Shown here: in pieces, positions 4,634 through 5,661 of the stretch
How the letters are laid out: each line of letters opens with the position of its first letter
Position numbering within the stretch: position 1 is the stretch's first letter
Assembly: GCA_031257945.1 (NCBI GenBank)
Contig: JAIRNU010000056.1
Span: forward strand, 1-5,661
DNA: 5,661 nucleotides
Direction of reading: 5' to 3'
Source of the DNA: Holosporales bacterium
GTDB lineage: Bacteria; Pseudomonadota; Alphaproteobacteria; BNTO01
Made by a program: the position numbers and the translations under genes
The notes under the pieces: model-generated
The model's database searches: none
Told to the model about the DNA's origin: nothing
Seen by the model: the letters and a program-made list of their open reading frames with translations, nothing else

Positions 4634-5661
4634 TTAAGATTCGTAGGTTACTCTGTCTCCATTCTTGAATACGACTGTCCACGGCAGCGTTTTCGCCATT
4701 TCGTTGATATCCGCCTGCACCAAATCAGTATTGGAAAGATCGAGCTCGAAGAGCTTTTCCTGTTTGCCGGCAATAGCGCTGATGATGGCGTTGCTTGTAG
4801 GACTGGCAATGCTCAGGATTCCTAGGACGTAGTCCTTAATCTCACCAGGATTCTTTGCTGCTAGAAGAGATGCAGATAAAGCGACTTGAAGGGTGTTGAC
4901 GTTGCCAGCAGTACATTTTGCAGTAATCATATTGTCTAATGTTACAATGATATTGTTCCTACTTGGAGTATTGCAATTTATCCCTATTGATTGAATGGGG
5001 GAATTTTGAAAAGCATCGCTTCCAATTGTCGTCACAGAATCAGGGATTATAACGGAGGTAAGTTTGACGCAGCCCCGAAAAGCATCGCTTCCAATTGTCG
5101 TCACAGAATCAGGAATTATAACGGAGGTAAGTTTGACGCAGTACCGAAAAGCATCATCTCCAATTGTCGTCACAGAATCAGGGATTGTGACGGAGGTAAG
5201 TAGAGTTTTATAAAACCCGCTAAGATAAGTTACAGAATCAGGGATTGTAATTGAAGCGAGTGGTGTTTCGTTAAAAGCGTCATCGTCTATTCTCTGCAAT
5301 TGGCTATTTTTAGCAAAAGTTACGCTTGTTAGGGGGCGAGAGCTAAAAGTCCATGCTCCAGTTGTCGTTACAGAGGCCGGGATTGTTACGAAGGCAATTG
5401 ATGTATATCCAAAGTAGGGAACTTCTTGCAAATTTTCAGATAAAATTGCTGAAGTTATTAATCTCGGATTATCAATAGTCTCAATGTCTAGAGTTGTTTC
5501 ATTATTAGATTGTACGAAACTATACATGCCGTTAGGCAGAGTAAAAACGCAAGAATACTCGCGGGAAAATTCGTTTATTGGAAGGTCGTAAATATCGGAG
5601 AGATTAGAGTTAGTTAAATCGAAGTAAAGAGTGTTGTTAATACTTGAAAGTGCTGGATTCC
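4634..5661 (-). CDS. BspA-type leucine-rich-repeat protein, 5' end outside window
   Basis: The frame is open from the right edge to TAA at 4634-4636, giving 341 visible residues. The ATG at 5527 is the first one in view but is probably internal, because the 44 codons before it are protein-like and resemble the protein's own C-terminus. Order in visible residues: linker LYFDLTNSNL...YSCVFTLPNG (11-44); LRR_5 repeats about 75-220, with the unit LTSVTIPDSVTTIGDDAF; a degenerate last repeat, SPIQSIGINC (220-229 by my count); an Ala/Ser-rich, probably helical stretch (about 255-300); and a closing module, LFELDLSNTDL...WTVVFKNGDRVTYES, to the end. Three of the LRRs are encoded by near-identical 69-bp DNA repeats. 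Members of this family are often surface or secreted host-interaction proteins, but no signal peptide can be judged because the N-terminus is missing. It resembles the left-hand LRR protein in its last repeat and closing motif. Confidence 0.85.
   Translation of the reverse strand, partial: NPALSSINNTLYFDLTNSNLSDIYDLPINEFSREYSCVFTLPNGMYSFVQSNNETTLDIETIDNPRLITSAILSENLQEVPYFGYTSIAFVTIPASVTTTGAWTFSSRPLTSVTFAKNSQLQRIDDDAFNETPLASITIPDSVTYLSGFYKTLLTSVTIPDSVTTIGDDAFRYCVKLTSVIIPDSVTTIGSDAFRGCVKLTSVIIPDSVTTIGSDAFQNSPIQSIGINCNTPSRNNIIVTLDNMITAKCTAGNVNTLQVALSASLLAAKNPGEIKDYVLGILSIASPTSNAIISAIAGKQEKLFELDLSNTDLVQADINEMAKTLPWTVVFKNGDRVTYES
5008..5214 (-). repeat. Three tandem 69-bp repeats encoding LRR units
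   Basis: Units run 5008-5076, 5077-5145 and 5146-5214, each starting GAAAAGCATC on the plus strand, and each encodes exactly one 23-residue LRR. Units one and two differ at only about three positions. Unit three diverges in its last 20 bases, and further LRRs to the right (from about 5215) keep the protein pattern but much less DNA identity. This indicates recent tandem duplication by recombination or slippage in a coding frame. Confidence 0.9.

Noticed and set aside
4619..5203. Plus-strand frames at 4619-4825 and 4991-5203
   Set aside because: They are antisense to the right-hand LRR gene; the apparent peptide repeat in the second simply reflects the 69-bp DNA repeats.
5008..5214. Possible CRISPR array
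   Set aside because: The 69-base units are contiguous, without unique spacers, and encode LRRs in frame.

Overview
The window looks like an accessory or intergenic-rich piece of the chromosome of a host-associated Gram-negative bacterium. The RNase HII and the MscS-type channel look proteobacterial. Surface-type BspA leucine-rich-repeat (LRR) proteins, an IS21-family end, and a short inverted-repeat element whose minus strand reads FEEFLGVYEAEPQRT all fit a repeat-rich intracellular lineage. My guess is a Holosporales/Rickettsiales-like alphaproteobacterium, but this is inference from style, not a database match.

Layout from left to right. Bases 1-118 are the terminal part of an IS21-family insertion sequence, with three 17-bp transposase-type repeats and an outward TTGACA. 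Nine bases later begins a 783-residue BspA-type LRR protein on the plus strand (128-2479). It converges on a two-gene minus-strand unit, a small mechanosensitive channel (3162-4028) followed by rnhB (2530-3162). The two genes overlap by one base (TAATG) and are probably translationally coupled. Bases 4029-4633 hold no gene I can support. They contain an AT-rich leader for the channel gene, a 144-bp MITE-like element (4137-4280), a GC-rich hairpin-rich segment (4281-4500) and a GC hairpin just past the right-hand gene (4592-4617). From 4634 to the right edge lies a second BspA-type LRR gene on the minus strand. Its frame stays open to the window edge, so it is 5'-partial and its first internal ATG (5527) is not the real start. 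It carries three nearly identical 69-bp tandem repeats.

How the parts relate. RNase HII and the channel are housekeeping functions (removal of ribonucleotides from DNA; osmotic release) with no visible functional link to the LRR proteins. The two LRR proteins appear to be members of one family. Besides LRRs they share a degenerate last repeat, a TLQV patch and a short closing motif (roughly V-x-F-x-x-G plus aromatic residues), which also recurs inside or before LRR blocks. This suggests a modular architecture of LRR block plus linker/closing module. I found no convincing new defence, CRISPR or biosynthetic system. The most interesting items are the shared module of the LRR family, the recent repeat amplification in the right-hand gene, the IS end placed directly at the start of the left-hand gene, and the repeat-like intergenic DNA.
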